A stretch of DNA of 64,000 nucleotides from Dysidea avara (lineage: Eukaryota; Porifera; Demospongiae; Dictyoceratida; Dysideidae): contig NC_089276.1 of the NCBI RefSeq assembly GCF_963678975.1, positions 28,388,472 through 28,452,471 on the forward strand, in the 5' to 3' direction. The position numbers were made by a program, and so were the translations under genes. Positions within the stretch are counted from its first letter, which is position 1, and the number at the start of each line of letters is the position of its first letter. The notes under the pieces were generated by a model that saw nothing but the letters and a program-made list of their open reading frames with translations, made no database searches and was not told the origin of the DNA. Positions 24,485 through 38,100 of the stretch are shown here, one piece after another.

Positions 24485-24892
24485 CTGTAGGTCTAGTTCA
24501 ACTACCAACACTGCAAAACCGTCAACACCACTGCAACTGCATGGGACAATCTAAGCCTCTGCCCCTCTACTGGCAAGTTGAAATACATCTGGACTAAAGG
24601 AATTATCACCATGTCTATGTTAAGAATTCTGTTCATAGCATTGTAGCATAAAACATTACAACCAGGCAAACAGTGGTGATCTTGGTGGTGATGTGATACA
24701 TACTCATGCATACATAACTCACTTCTGTTATCCTGGCAGACCCCTTAGTAGCACGTCATCACAGGCCACTGGCTGCTGTAAAGCGTGTCAGTGTGCTTAA
24801 TAATTATTATTTTATAAAAGCGCCTATAGCGCAGTGTTGTTACGTAATTTTACGTAGGGCATCAAACGATGTGAAAGTAACGAAACCCATAT
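24485..24892 (-). repeat. Interspersed repeat family R1, copy 3 (inverted)
   Basis: This is the reverse complement of copy 1, from the TGCAACTGCATGGGACAATC block to GATGTGAAAGTAACGAAACC, ending against a TA run. Identity with copy 1 is high, and the orientation is opposite. Confidence 0.7.
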
Positions 24893-24899
24893 ATATATA

Positions 24900-26083
24900 T
24901 ATATATGGGCGTAGCCAGAATTTTTTGAAAGGGGGTTCCAGCAGCAGTATTGAGTTACCAGAAGATGGGTCTGGGGGCGCGGCCCCCAGCCGCTGTGCCG
25001 CCGCAGCAAAGTATAGGCAAAAGCATCATGGAAGCCTTATGTTCTGTGCTCTTTGACAAAAATTCAAAATGAGACCCCTTTATTGCTGCATTGACTATGC
25101 CATGCATATTTCTCTAAACTGTGCAGTTAATTGGCAGAAATTGACAGAACTGGTTGCTAAATCTTTCTGGACTTGATGTTTTACCTGTGCAACCTTAGAC
25201 TCACAATTGCAACCATCATGCATGCTTTGAACATTAACAGAGTTTAGAACTTAAAACATATAGCTACAGTTATATAGTATATTCTTGAGTGACTCAATTA
25301 TATAGCTATTTGTATCAAACTTCTACAGAAAAATGTAACAGCTGTTGTCATAATAATATGCTCACTCAAGGGAGGTACCTCCAAAGTAGTACATACAGCT
25401 ACCTATGCACTAAAATAAACAAGTATATACGTAGCCTATAAATAAATTGCATGGATGACTTTTTATAGCTATAGCTATAGCAAATCTGAAGTATATTAAA
25501 TACATTTATCCCAGTATACAGGCTGTGCATGCCTTTGCTGGTACTTTAATCATAATCATGATCTGTTCTAGTAGAGTATAGCTAGCTCTATTTATAGTAT
25601 AATTGACTGCTCTGTTAGAGTTAGTACCAATAACGCGGGTGTATTAAAACTGAACATGCGGGCCCCGGATGACGCGAAACTGCATGCTAGACCTAATACA
25701 ACGCTGGATACGGCTAAGAAAGCATTTTTGCTAATTACATGAACTCATTTATTTTGTGGGTGAGAAAATTGTTTGTCTTCAGTGACTCTGAAACATCCGC
25801 GAAATGTGTCACATTTTCAAGCTAATACTGGTAGCTAGCTAGCTCATAGATAGTATATTCTCCGTACCCGTACGGAGAATATATTATCTATGGCTAGCTA
25901 TACTAGCTATACTAGCTATATATGGGCATTGCTGAAGCCGTGACTGAAAACTTGAGTTATAAGGAGTTATCTATTATGATTATGATTATGATTAGATACT
26001 GGAAAGACAGCACTCAGTGCTGGTTACATCCAGGAGGGGGGGGGACCCTCAAAACAAAAAGGGGGTTAATTACATCTACTTAG
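24900..26083. other. Region upstream of gene A; transposon-end relic, GCTAGC-rich DNA and a hairpin
   Basis: 24903-25015 carries GGGCGTAGCCAG and GGGGGCGCGGCCCCC, a typical transposon-end sequence. 25604-25690 holds a copy of the dispersed CTCTATTAGAG motif followed by a CpG-rich stretch (GAACATGCGGGCCCCGGATG). A 48-bp palindrome lies at 25845-25892. The first exon and promoter of gene A may be here, but no start could be fixed. Confidence 0.35.
25845..25892. repeat. 48-bp near-perfect palindrome
   Basis: CATAGATAGTATATTCTCCG faces CGGAGAATATATTATCTATG around a TACCCGTA centre. It is flanked by GCTAGCTA repeats. It could be a decayed foldback or a target-site structure; no gene context. Confidence 0.7.
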
Positions 26084-26115
26084 ATAAATTGAAAGACGAA
26101 ATGAAGCGACTACAG
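26084..26115 (+). CDS. Gene A exon a (first exon seen)
   Basis: CTACTTAG acceptor, GTAGGT donor. It reads DKLKDEMKRLQ if one base is carried in. The ATG at 26101 could instead be the start codon, making the rest 5' leader. It ends in phase 0. Confidence 0.45.
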
Positions 26116-29100
26116 GTAGGTAATAATCCAAGGTTGCATGACCTTCATTATAGAACGTAGCTAGCTATTTTACAGGGTAGTCTAGCTATGCTGTAACTTA
26201 TAGTGGTTAAAAGTGGCTGAGATACCAGTCAGTGCATCTAGCTAGCTAGTTACGTACTGGTCTACTGAGTGCGCAGTAAAACTAGTTGAAGTTGTTTGTT
26301 GTTAGCTATCAGTTTTAAACTGGTGAGGAGGCTGTACTGTGGCTAATTTGTCAGGTAGCTAAAATAATGTGTCCTCCACTTAGCTCAAGCTCCCCATGTT
26401 AAAATAACTGAATAAGATGTACATCATAATATAAAACTAAACCTTATTGCATATTCCAGCTTTCCATGCATGCGGTCTTGATATCCCATTTGCATATGGT
26501 GCATGTATTTGTGATTATGCTCACCCTTTTTTGCCTGTTTAGCTTTCATTGTAGTACCTGTCTATTCTATTGCATATTAACTACTAGCTGTCAGTAATAT
26601 TATTACATGCATATACACACATGTGATTATGATCATTCTCTCTCATATATGTTTACTTTATGCATGGCAGCATGGATAGCTAAACTCTTAGCTACTAATT
26701 GGCTTTTATCATAATGGTTTAGTCATCAAATTTTAAAGCTTGCTGTTTTGCAATAGGTTTTTATTTAGCTATACACAAACTTTGCTTTGGGGTGATTTAT
26801 TTTACTCAATATTGTTTGTACTCCATGGCATCAAAATTATTTGTGCAATTCCTTATAATTATGTCTGATCAGCCATAATTGTTATAATTATTAGTATTAT
26901 ATTCTGTTAATTATCATATTATTGCAGCAAGGTGTTAAAAGCAATGATAGAAACCTTATCTTGAGAGGTAAACAGTCAAAGATCATTCAGCCTGTATGGA
27001 ATTTGAGGATTCCCTCTCCACCATTACCACGAGAATCAGACAAGGAAAGTGGCTTGTCAAAACATATTGCAATCGTGTCTGAATTAAGTGATGCAAAGGA
27101 TAGAATAAACAAGGTAATGTAAACAAGGTAAACAAGGTAATAATACTGTTTTAGGAACAAGTGCACGGCTATAGCCTGCTAGTTGCATGGCAGCTACTCC
27201 TCAATCTATATATTATACGTATAAAGCTGAAATACTGTCTGTCTGTCTGTATTCCTTCCTTGTAATACCACTAACTCAACAGCCTAATGATGTATTGACA
27301 TGACACTTCCACAAAATTAAGCGCACATCATCTAGCAACCCAAGTTTGTTGTTGCAAATTGCTACATGTTTTCATTCATCCTCTATAGTGCCGTGAAGAT
27401 GGGAGCGTCGAGCCAAATCTCAGTGAAATTCTTTTTGTAAACCGCATGCATGCATGACCGCAACCAATGCTAGTATGTTATAAACATTCCATTACATATA
27501 AATATCCATACCATCAATGATAAAAGAATGAATCACAAAACTACTTTGAGAGTTAGATACAAAATTCATGTATTAATTACAGTTACAGTAGTGTAGGAAA
27601 AGAGATAACATTGTTAAATATCATTAATGTTACTGATGTTACTTTGAATTGGAATAACTAGAAGGTTTCAGACTTGCTCACAGTCCAACAAACAGTATAT
27701 AGAATGGTTTATGTTTTATTATGTAGCACTCTCAATCCACTTATGTGTATATGCAACTAAGTCAAATGTTTTCTTGGATTAGACTCCTATAGTGTGTGGG
27801 TATACCTCTTCCATTTTCAAAATGATTGAGCTATTTAACAAACTGTGTGGTTGCAGTTCCAATTTTATAGACCACAGATCCACAGTACTTTTGATTTCTC
27901 TATTCTTGCTGCTTAAAAATCACTGCAACAAACTAATTTGCAAAAATACTGGTGGTGTTATTTGACCACCAAGTAATCTAAAGACTGATGTTGCTTGAAA
28001 TGCTTTGGTGTATGCTATTATATTCTGAGAAACATATCTACTATTCTTCCAAGTTAAGTCTAATACTATTACTCTTGAAAATTTTCGAGTATGCTCCCAA
28101 GAATGTTTGATCTAAGCTTCAAACCCATACCCACACACTTGATTACAAAAGTTTATCCCCACATTTGGCTTGCTTCACTACATCCAGAGAATTGATATAA
28201 ATTATAAATAATCCTGTTTCAGATTTTACAAGACTATGAAGAAGACTGCACTCCTAACACAGTGAGGAACATGGCACTGCATGTATGTAGTTACATGCAG
28301 TTTTGCTCTACAGGATTATGAAGTTGAACACTTCACTGGACAACAGGAATATAGTTCGGTATTGATGACAGTAAATTTATAATGTTCTGCGTAATGTTTA
28401 TTGGTTTAGAGAGGGTGTTCCTTTGATAGTCCAAGTGAGGGATCAAACACCATGGTATGGATTTTGTGGGTGTGTATATACATTGTTTTAGTTTATTTCT
28501 TACTTTAGATTTTGACATCACTGAGAAATGTGAGTATAATTAAATGAAATGTTGTTGTGTTAACTATGGAAATGTACTGTGATGGTTTAAATAATTTTGT
28601 TCAAAAGGTTAGCATTTTAATAGAAATCAATATTAACAAGATACTTAAAACCATCCAATACTGGATGCATTGTACCACATGCAAATGACTGTCATATTAC
28701 ATGAATAAGGAAGTGAGGGGTCAGTTGTCATGTTAGTTAGCCATATGCTCTTGTATGTTATAGTGCGTGAAAAAACATCAATAAATCAGTTGTATAACCA
28801 GTTTACAACTGGTTGTAACTTAAAGCCGAGTGATTTTACCACCACTTAGTAGTAGTGGTATATGCATCCTATCATGGTGTACTCATGCAATTTTCAGACT
28901 TTAATAATTTATTGGTTTTATAATGCAAGTCATTACTGCACATAATTATTCTATTGTATAACCTATTGCACAATACTTGTAATTGGCCACATAACTGGTT
29001 TTAGCAGTTTTGGTTACATTTATTTCCTGGACAGAATCATGCAGGGTATGTCATTGTTTTAGCATGCAAATTTGTCCTCCATTAAACAAGACTTCACCAC

Positions 29101-32100
29101 AACACTCCCCAAACCCTTTAAAACCACTATTTATTATTGCAATACTGTAGGAATCTTATATGCTTTTAATTATGCTAAGCATCATGCAGTGCTCAAAAAA
29201 TTTAGCCTATTGTGTTGTCTTTTAATTTCATGTTTGCTAACAAGCTTACATGCCAGCATAATTGATGGTGTCTATTTACTGTAGTCTGAAATTAGATGGT
29301 CTGAGTGAATTCATTACAAATTGAATGTATGCATTTTACAGTCACTCAAGAGGAAGTCCAATAACTTTTTAAAAGATGTGAGCTTTTTGCACCTATATCT
29401 GCATATATAAAATACTGCTCCTTACATTACATGCAGGATTATGCGGTAGAAACTGAAGAACCAATCACAAAGGAACTTGCGTAAGTATCCTTATTTTACT
29501 AATGATCTATGTATATCCATGCTTAATGCAGTTCAGCCATGGAATTGACCAGTAATCATTAGGTGAAATTAATCAAACAATCCTAAAGCTAGCAAGGTTT
29601 GAAAAGTGTTTAACTGCAGTCAATGTTGTTTGTGTGTTGATACAGGAGCCAAAAAATGGTACAACCTGTTCAGCAAGAACAAGATAAGACATGTACAGGT
29701 AATGATATAGCAGTGCTTTACGACTGACCACATTATCACATTGTGTGACCACTGTATTGGTATACTAAAGAATAGCCACTATACTATGATGCTTAAAACT
29801 GCACATGGCAACTTTACAGCATTGCATGGCATCATTTGTTTTCTTTTACTACTCTTGTATGTCAGTTGTTATATATAGTCACTAATCTGAAATGTTAATG
29901 ATGTACTCATTATGATGTTCCTCTAGTGATTTACACTGTACAAATTTGCACATCCATGTATGACCTTACACTTTTTACTGGGCCTGGAAAAACTGGTCAA
30001 ATATAGCTCTCAGTTTTTCCTAGTGCTATATTTTTCTCTTGCCCACCTATATATATTCACACACTATATTTCATGTATAGCACCCATAGCCATGCATGCT
30101 TGAATTATTACGTATATGTAAGAATAAAATTATCACTATGTATACAGGTATACGTATGTGCATGAAATATACAGCATGTAAAAAAGTGGACAAGAGACAA
30201 TAAAGCACAAGGCAAAACCAAGTGCTGTATTTCATCTTGAGACCACTCTTTGAGTGCTATGTTTCTTGTATAGCATGCATGAGCAAGATGATGCTTTAAC
30301 TGGTATAGAGGGTTGTCTAAAACCTCAGGTAAACAACGTGTATATTTAATACTTGTGGAGTAGTCTTGAAATCCATCATACTTAATTGATTCACCTTTGA
30401 GCCCATTCAGGGGCACCTTCTCCTGGCTGTTAATGTCTCAGCACCTACTCATTGCTCAGGTTGGCTCAGGTGCCATTCTAAATATAGAACTTCGGTCATG
30501 TAAATCATCCTATATGGAAAATATAGAACTGTTTTTACTTTGATCTCCCCATGCACTATTTTATACATAGGTGGTGTAAATGGGGAACTAGGGGGACATC
30601 GCTCCCTCAATTCATTGCACAGTGCATGCAAAATAAGATCGAGGTACTTTAATAGAACAATAAAATCATCTAAGGTACTCTATTAGAGCTTCTAAAATGC
30701 AAAATTTTCACCCCATGAATAATATCCATATTTGTTGCATACTACAAACTCCACTGTGAAAAATTAATCATTAAAACCCCCTTCCACTATTTTCCTGCTC
30801 CACCACCCCTAGTTTATATATGTACATGTGCATGTGTGTTATGTATTCATTCTTTTTGTATGGTCAGCAAGTGGCCCAGATGATTACCAACATGGCCACC
30901 TGATGAAAATGTACACCAATGAGGCAATGAAATCATCAAAGTGAGTATCATCTTTAAAACCACCTAATCCAAAACAGCCAATCTGTGAATGGAATGTGAC
31001 CAGCTAGTTTGAAGAAAATACGAATCAAATGTGGCAGGAAACAATGGCTGCAATGACATCGATATCAACAAGTTTGCAAAGTACAGTGTAATATAACACT
31101 CAACTATAATATATGGATTTACTCCTTCTTTCACAGCTTGGCTGTTCTTTTTGTACTGTATTTAGTGTGTGTGTCCTACTTACACAAGTGTAAGCCGACT
31201 CCCTGTATTCACAGGCTTTAAGCCTTCTCACAGGTCCCTAGTGGAATAGCATTCACAGAGTAAAGATAATTAGGAATTTTACCAAAAGCATTAAACAAGG
31301 GAGATTATCATCTGAAGTTCCTACTTTAGCCCATATAATTACAACCACTATGATTAAAGTAGGGATTAACCTTGCACTTCAGGTGGTGATCCTCTTTGTT
31401 TAAACATTTTAAATATCCCTACCGGCTTGTAAAATTCCTGCATTTGTTTGCTGACTTCATTAGTGACTTCTATAACACTGCATAAAAAGAAAGAATGGTG
31501 CCAGATGGATGAGGCTATCAGTAATAAAATGTGTGTCCCCATACTAATTATTAATAAAGTAATGTATCCAACTTTTGACTATGTTCTGCCTGTTACACAG
31601 CATTACATGTGCACAAAGCAGTGCTCAAATTGTAAAATATCATGGAGGTATACTAATTTCTTAGTATGAAGACTGGGGGGTGAGTTAGCTAACACTTTAG
31701 GGTTGTAATTTTAACCATCAGAGTTTTATGTCATCTGTTCACAATATTAAGTTTATATGTATGGTGTTTGTCACGCAGTATCTTACAAGTCCAAGCAGAG
31801 ATTATATATTCCATATGCCCAGTCAGTATTTTGGCCACAATTAGCAGTCTTACTTCTAGCTCTTGGATGTTGGAGATGTTAGATAATATGACAACAAACA
31901 ATCTTGAAATTATTACTGAAGATTTTATAACAGTAGAGTATACATGTACTTTACTTAACTGTTCTATTAGAATGTATGTATGAATGTTCTATTAGAGTAA
32001 ATTGATCTGGGACCAGATCCTGTATCCTTACATACACTGTTGGGATATTTTGAGATAGGTCTCACTTCTTCACCTGTGATATTAACTGCAGAAAAATCTG

Positions 32101-35100
32101 TTTCATGAGCTTTGCATTATATTTTTAAACTGCTGCAACTTGAAAAGCAGTTGACAAGGTGTTTCTAAAAAAAAATTAATAAGGCATACTTTGTATACCC
32201 TCATTTCGAGCTCTAACACAAAGAAAACAATACATGAAGCTATACTACATCTGCATTGACTGTTGGAGTGCTGGTTCAAAAATTATGGACAATATTCAGC
32301 ACAAAACCATGGGTGGTCCAAGGGTGATCCAGCATGAATTGACTGTCAGTGAAAAGAAATGGGACACAAAGGAGGACAAAGTCTATGATGCATGATTACT
32401 CTATGTACTGCAGTATGGCTGAAGTGACATCTAAGTCCATAACCTTAGTTACACTTGTCTGAAGGCATCAGGCAGGCATTCCATTAGTTAGTCAGTCGTA
32501 ACAGAATTCTACTAAATATAAAAATTATAGCAACTTATTTAGGGTCACACTGAAGGCACTTTTGGGCTTGATTATACCTCACCAATACTGCCAAGGTGTC
32601 ACGAAGGTATTGTAGGCTGGTTTCTAGTAAATCTTCATAATCCCTACTATATAACATTACTGTCCTGTATGATTTTTATCTTACCTATTCATGTATCACT
32701 TACTTACTTAATTTCTTGTTACAACATGGCTGGGATAATATTAGAATACTGTACTTGGTTGGTAATTAGAATTGTCTAGGGTATCTTGATCTAGCCTTAA
32801 AAAGTGAACCTCTGTTGGAGTTGTTACACATGACAAATCATTAAGGGATGTGGCAATGGTACTATGCAAAGAGCTATTATTTGTATCATATATTCATACT
32901 GCAGTTTTTGTCTATTATAATTTCTTTTGTTGAGTACTGATTTTTTGTGTAGCTTTACATGTAGCTAGTTATGTATCGTACAGTGCAGTGGTACTGTATG
33001 GTAGAGATCGTAAAGGGTTGTACCTTTATATACACAAAATTGTTGACCAGAAACCTACCTCACAATACCTTGGCAGTATTGTTTAGGTATAATTAAGCCC
33101 AAAAGAGCCTTTAATGCAACCTGAAATGCTTCCAATTAGTTGCTACAAAAATTGAAATATTTTAGCAGAATTTTTGCTAAGTAATTAGTGACTACCTAAT
33201 TACTATCTAATGCTTTCACACAATTCAGGGGCTTATCCAGAGGAGTTTTTGGGGTCTTGAGAAACCTAAGAGAGAAATGGCAAGGAAGAAAGCAATAGAA
33301 CGTGAAAGATAAATATACTCTAATAGAGAAGTCACAAACTATTCTAATAATTATAGCAATCAGACTATAATGATAGCATCACGTGATGATAGCACACATG
33401 ATATGGATTGCTTGAAATTTCGGCAAATGGTGGAAGATATGCGCTTACTGTTAGTGGAAGAGCTAGCAACTACAAGGAAGCAATGACATTTATAGTCACT
33501 GATATTGTTGCATGCTACTCCATGAAAAACAATCCTGCAAGAATATTTTGCAATATCTTGCAAGAAAAACTGGTCAATCTTGGATATTGAAACGACATTT
33601 CTTGCAAGAACTTGCAGGAGTCCTGCAGGATCTTGCAGGAGTCCTGCAGGATCTTGCAGGAGGAAGGATCTTTACTACAGGAAGGAGAAACAAGATGTAA
33701 AGCAGTTGTAGAGTTGAACATACTGATTGGTATAGTCTTCTATATAAAGTAATGTTTTACTGCCGGTAGTTTTGTTTTGTGGTAATACACCTGGGTCTGA
33801 CCCTGCCCATCATTTGGTCTATATGGCCACATGATATGATTTGGCTGTTCTTGAGACCTCCCAGAACCTCACCCGGAAGATACAGAATAACTGCAGTATG
33901 AATTACAGAATGATGCACCAGTCAGTTTTTCAACTCAGCCAGGAAGGAGTGTGATGAACAAGAGCTTCATCATTCGTAATACTGTTTGCCAGGAAGTTGA
34001 GTATGTAGCTAGTGAACTAGGTCTACAATAGCATAGCTGCACAAGCAGCAGTGTAGGTTTCCAGCTAGATAACACAAACATCACCATGTTCATTAAAGTT
34101 TTTCCTAAGGGCACATTTTCTGTATGTCAATGCTACAGCTGTAGGATGTTCTGAGTCACATATGTGAAGTTAGGAGGATTACCCTTCACCCACTTCAGAG
34201 ATCCCCTCTATAAAAATCTCCCTGCAATTGTAGTTTAACAAAGGCTAAGGGCTTGGATTTTTCACTTTTAAATGTCACTTCAGCCTGATAGGTGCATTTT
34301 GTTACAATGCTGACACCATGGACTTACCTTTATCCTTGGCTTTGTGTCTCATTTCTTTTCTCTGACAGCACAAGTCGTTGATTTATTGTAGCGAACCAAT
34401 GGTTTTGTGGTCCCTATCATGTAAGAATAGAATGACAATTTTGAACCGTGCTTCCAACAGTTGAAGTTAGCAGATTGGTTGTTCATGTATCATTCTCTGT
34501 GTGAAACGCTGTATAATTGATGCATTGTATGTACTGCAGTATGCCAAAAAGCACCTGTACATGTTGGGCTAAAGCAACATCTAACAATAAGAATCAAACT
34601 TATAACCTTAGTCGTTATCAAGTAACTGAAGGAATGAGTTAGTTAGTCAGCTAGTCATTGAGTAGAAAATTTCATAATGTTTCGTAGCAACTTATCAAAA
34701 GCGTTTCAGGTTGCACTGAAGGTACTTTTGGACTGGAATATACCTAATCAATATTGTGAAGGCACTATGACGGTATGGTTTCTGGTCAACATTTTCTCAT
34801 GGAAGATGCAACCCTTCATGATCCTTAATATACGTACAACACTACCATATTGTATGATAATACTTATGTGTAATACACAATTGTCTTTTGTGCACTTTTG
34901 CTGGATTTGCTTGACCACACAACACACCACAACATGTCTTGATGGACAAAAGTATGACCTTAGCAATTATGGTGTGTGTTTACATTAATTTAATGAGTGA
35001 CTATTGTTTTTTAGACTACAAAAGTTTGTGAGAGATCAGGGTAATGTAAGTGTCTGAAATTTTAAATTTAGTGCACAAAGTTGCATTCTTTATTAAATTT

Positions 35101-38100
35101 TATGATGGTAATTTTATATAGGAGCTGCAACAAATGAAGACAAACTATACTACACTGAGCAATAACAGCAAAAAAGAAAATGAGTTGTACCAACAGACAC
35201 TATCTAGTTTGACAAAAGCTAACCAGGTACATATATACATGTGTTAGATAGTATTGCCTGATTTTCATGTGAAGTTTAATCTTGACATAAATCAAGTTCT
35301 TATTTTGCTTTCACTAGCGTATTTATTATACAAAGTGCTTACTTTACACACTGTCATGCTTTTGTATAATTTAAGACTATAGCTCACTTAAAAGCAGAAA
35401 TTAATGCATCAGAATGCAAAAGCAAATCTCAAAGACCAAGAATCTTCTCCAGTCATTCTGAGGTATATACATGCAAGGTATTATTCAACGTGTGCGTGTG
35501 ATACATGATAATCACAGATGCCACAAGCTGATCTTTTTTAAATCAAACAATAATAAGATTTATTTGGATATTCCTCAGCCATGTACCAGTAATGACACAC
35601 ATGACCATGAAGATGATGATGTTGATGTTGCTACTAAAAACATGGTACAATAATGCTGTTATAGTGACCGTAATTTAATGCATGTAAGCGTAGGCCAAAC
35701 ACAATATTGAAGAAAGACAGATTTCAAAAAAGGTATAGTGATGCAACCACATAGTATTATACTATAAAACTATAGTCATCCTATAAAATATGTAAATTTA
35801 TACTATTCATCAACCCAACCCTATAAAACTATTGGCTAATATAATACACTCTACCAATGATGCATGGCCCATTAGCTGTTACATCTGCGCATGATCTGTA
35901 GGCTCTTAATGAGGCCTATGTGTACAGTATATATCTGTCAATTATGTATGGAGCCCCCACACTGCTATAACATCTTGCCTCTAGGTTGACATTTCAAAAT
36001 TGATGGCATATAGCTACAGTATAACTATCTTGTTGCACTCCACTGGATTACACTCATTCATTGTCATAGCTACCTGTCTGTGCCAATGCTACATGACATC
36101 ACACCACATACTTTTTCAATGGCTGTTATTAAACAAATGCCAGCTGTACTAGAACATATTAACTATTGCCTCTACTACAGTCTTCCATCAACTGTTTTTG
36201 GTATTCGTTCTCTGCTTTTGTGAAATAGTGTGCCAGTCCATACTCTTACTTGGCTGCCTTAGGTATACAAGTAATCTTTTATTGTATTTTTTGTGCTCAC
36301 TTACATGTCGTGTTATAATAATTCACTATTAAGCTTTATAGGTGAATATAATAGGAGGTCTTCATGATAGTTGTATTACAAACTCTGAGTATTACGAACT
36401 CTTGAATATGATTGTCTTTACTAAACCAGAAATGATTTCTAAAGATTTGTGTGGCTAGAGCTGGACAGAATTCACGATGAATTATAGCAATTGTCATGAG
36501 TGTTTAGTCTGTTTAGCTGCAGCCTCAAAGAATTGTACTTAAAACTTTTATCATTATTCCATTCCTTAACATTGACATCATGAGCTACTAGGATGCACCA
36601 TGACAATTCTCTGGAGCACTCTTTTCTCTTGGTTAGTGATCTTTTTCCAACACACTCTTCTATTATTGATGCAAATATAGTGAACTAATTGTACCAACAT
36701 ACAATTTTACTGCATCTGAATAAACCATTTTACTTGCTACTGTGTATAGCCAAAACAATGCTATTAATAATGCTTTAGTTTATTTCGAGACCACTCTTTC
36801 TTTAAGTGCTATATTTTGCATATAGCACTAGCATGAGCCTGGTATAAAGTACTTCCTAAACATTGTACTATATAACATATTTGCAAATCTATTTGAGACT
36901 TATCAAGTACAGATCAATTTCTATTGTATAGTGATTAGACAGGCCATGAAAATTCTTTGGAGCACTTTCTTCTTCATGTAAGTAGTCCCTTTTGCCCACA
37001 CACCAATCTATATTGACTCAATATAGAATGGTTTGACTCAAATTAGAACTGTAGAGCACAAACCATTCTATAGCATCTTTTGATCCGCCACTTCCATGCA
37101 AAGTATTTTGAATACAAATAGAAACAAAAATGGATGGAAGTTGCATAAATGTGTGTAGAAAAATCTAAACAAAATATGTATATGTATACACACTAGAGTG
37201 ACTGAATACTTGTTAATGTTGTGTATACTTAGTTTGCTGAGAGCAAATCTAAACTCATTGACATACATCTCTCACTATTGGAAGAATTAATAGTCCAGAG
37301 TAACAGCCAGATTAAAGTGGCACTAAAAAAGAAACGTGAATTAGCCATACAACATAATTTGGATATATATGAACTGGTATGTTTCTATATGATCATCAGC
37401 ATTGAATGATGCTTTGTACTTGTGGATTAGTGTCATGGCATTTACAGCTGCTTGTGTGAAGCATCTAATTCTGCTGTCTTTCTATTGGGATATGATGGTA
37501 AGTACCGTATGTACAATACATAAATCTGATCAATCAAGGAGCTATGTATGTATATAGATCATTTACACTGTAGTACAGTCAGGAAAAAACATGAAACTTG
37601 GCTCATTTTGGACATGTTAACAAGTTATTTTGTATTGGGAACTATATATCTTCTTACTCAGGTTTAAGTGTTGGTGACCTCCATATCTAACTTTTATGCC
37701 CAAAAATTGTGGGACTTTAAATACTGCAAAACTGATGTTAAATCAATGTTGAAGAGAGTACATTTTTATTTTATTGTTACATTGTTCCAACATTTCAGAT
37801 TTAAAATGCTGAAATATTATTTTTCCATGCAAAAAGTTATTACATAATGTCAACTTGTGTATATAGAGCAACCAGTAACTTTTGACAGAACATAAGGTGT
37901 GCTTTCTGGGACTTAAGTCAGTTGTTTGGATGCTTGTACTTTTCCTAAGAAACTAATTTTTATGATGCAAACTATAACTGCATAACAGTTAAATTTTATG
38001 AGCTTATATCTAGAGAGCAACACAATGGGTCGGAGTCAAGGGTAGATTTAGAGATGTGTGTTTGGGGTGCTGAAGCATCTCCTGAATTTTTACTATGTGC

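Larger units (their letters stand above)
30941..35014 (+). other. Gene A intron, 4.1 kb, with repeats
   Basis: It contains dispersed CTCTATTAGAG motifs (31957-32009, 33308-33335), repeat families R2 and R3 (see separate entries) and a 21-bp minisatellite at 33611-33663. No additional exon was required by phase, since exon j ends in phase 2 and exon k accepts it. Confidence 0.5.

Noticed and set aside
30108..30416. 102-codon minus frame
   Set aside because: Located in a gene A intron, over a sequence partly repeated at 36.78-36.84 kb (GAGACCACTCTTT and the AGTGCTAT hairpin); no domain.
34677..34988. 103-codon plus frame
   Set aside because: It lies over repeat R3 copy 3; the aligned copy at 32.5 kb is not open.
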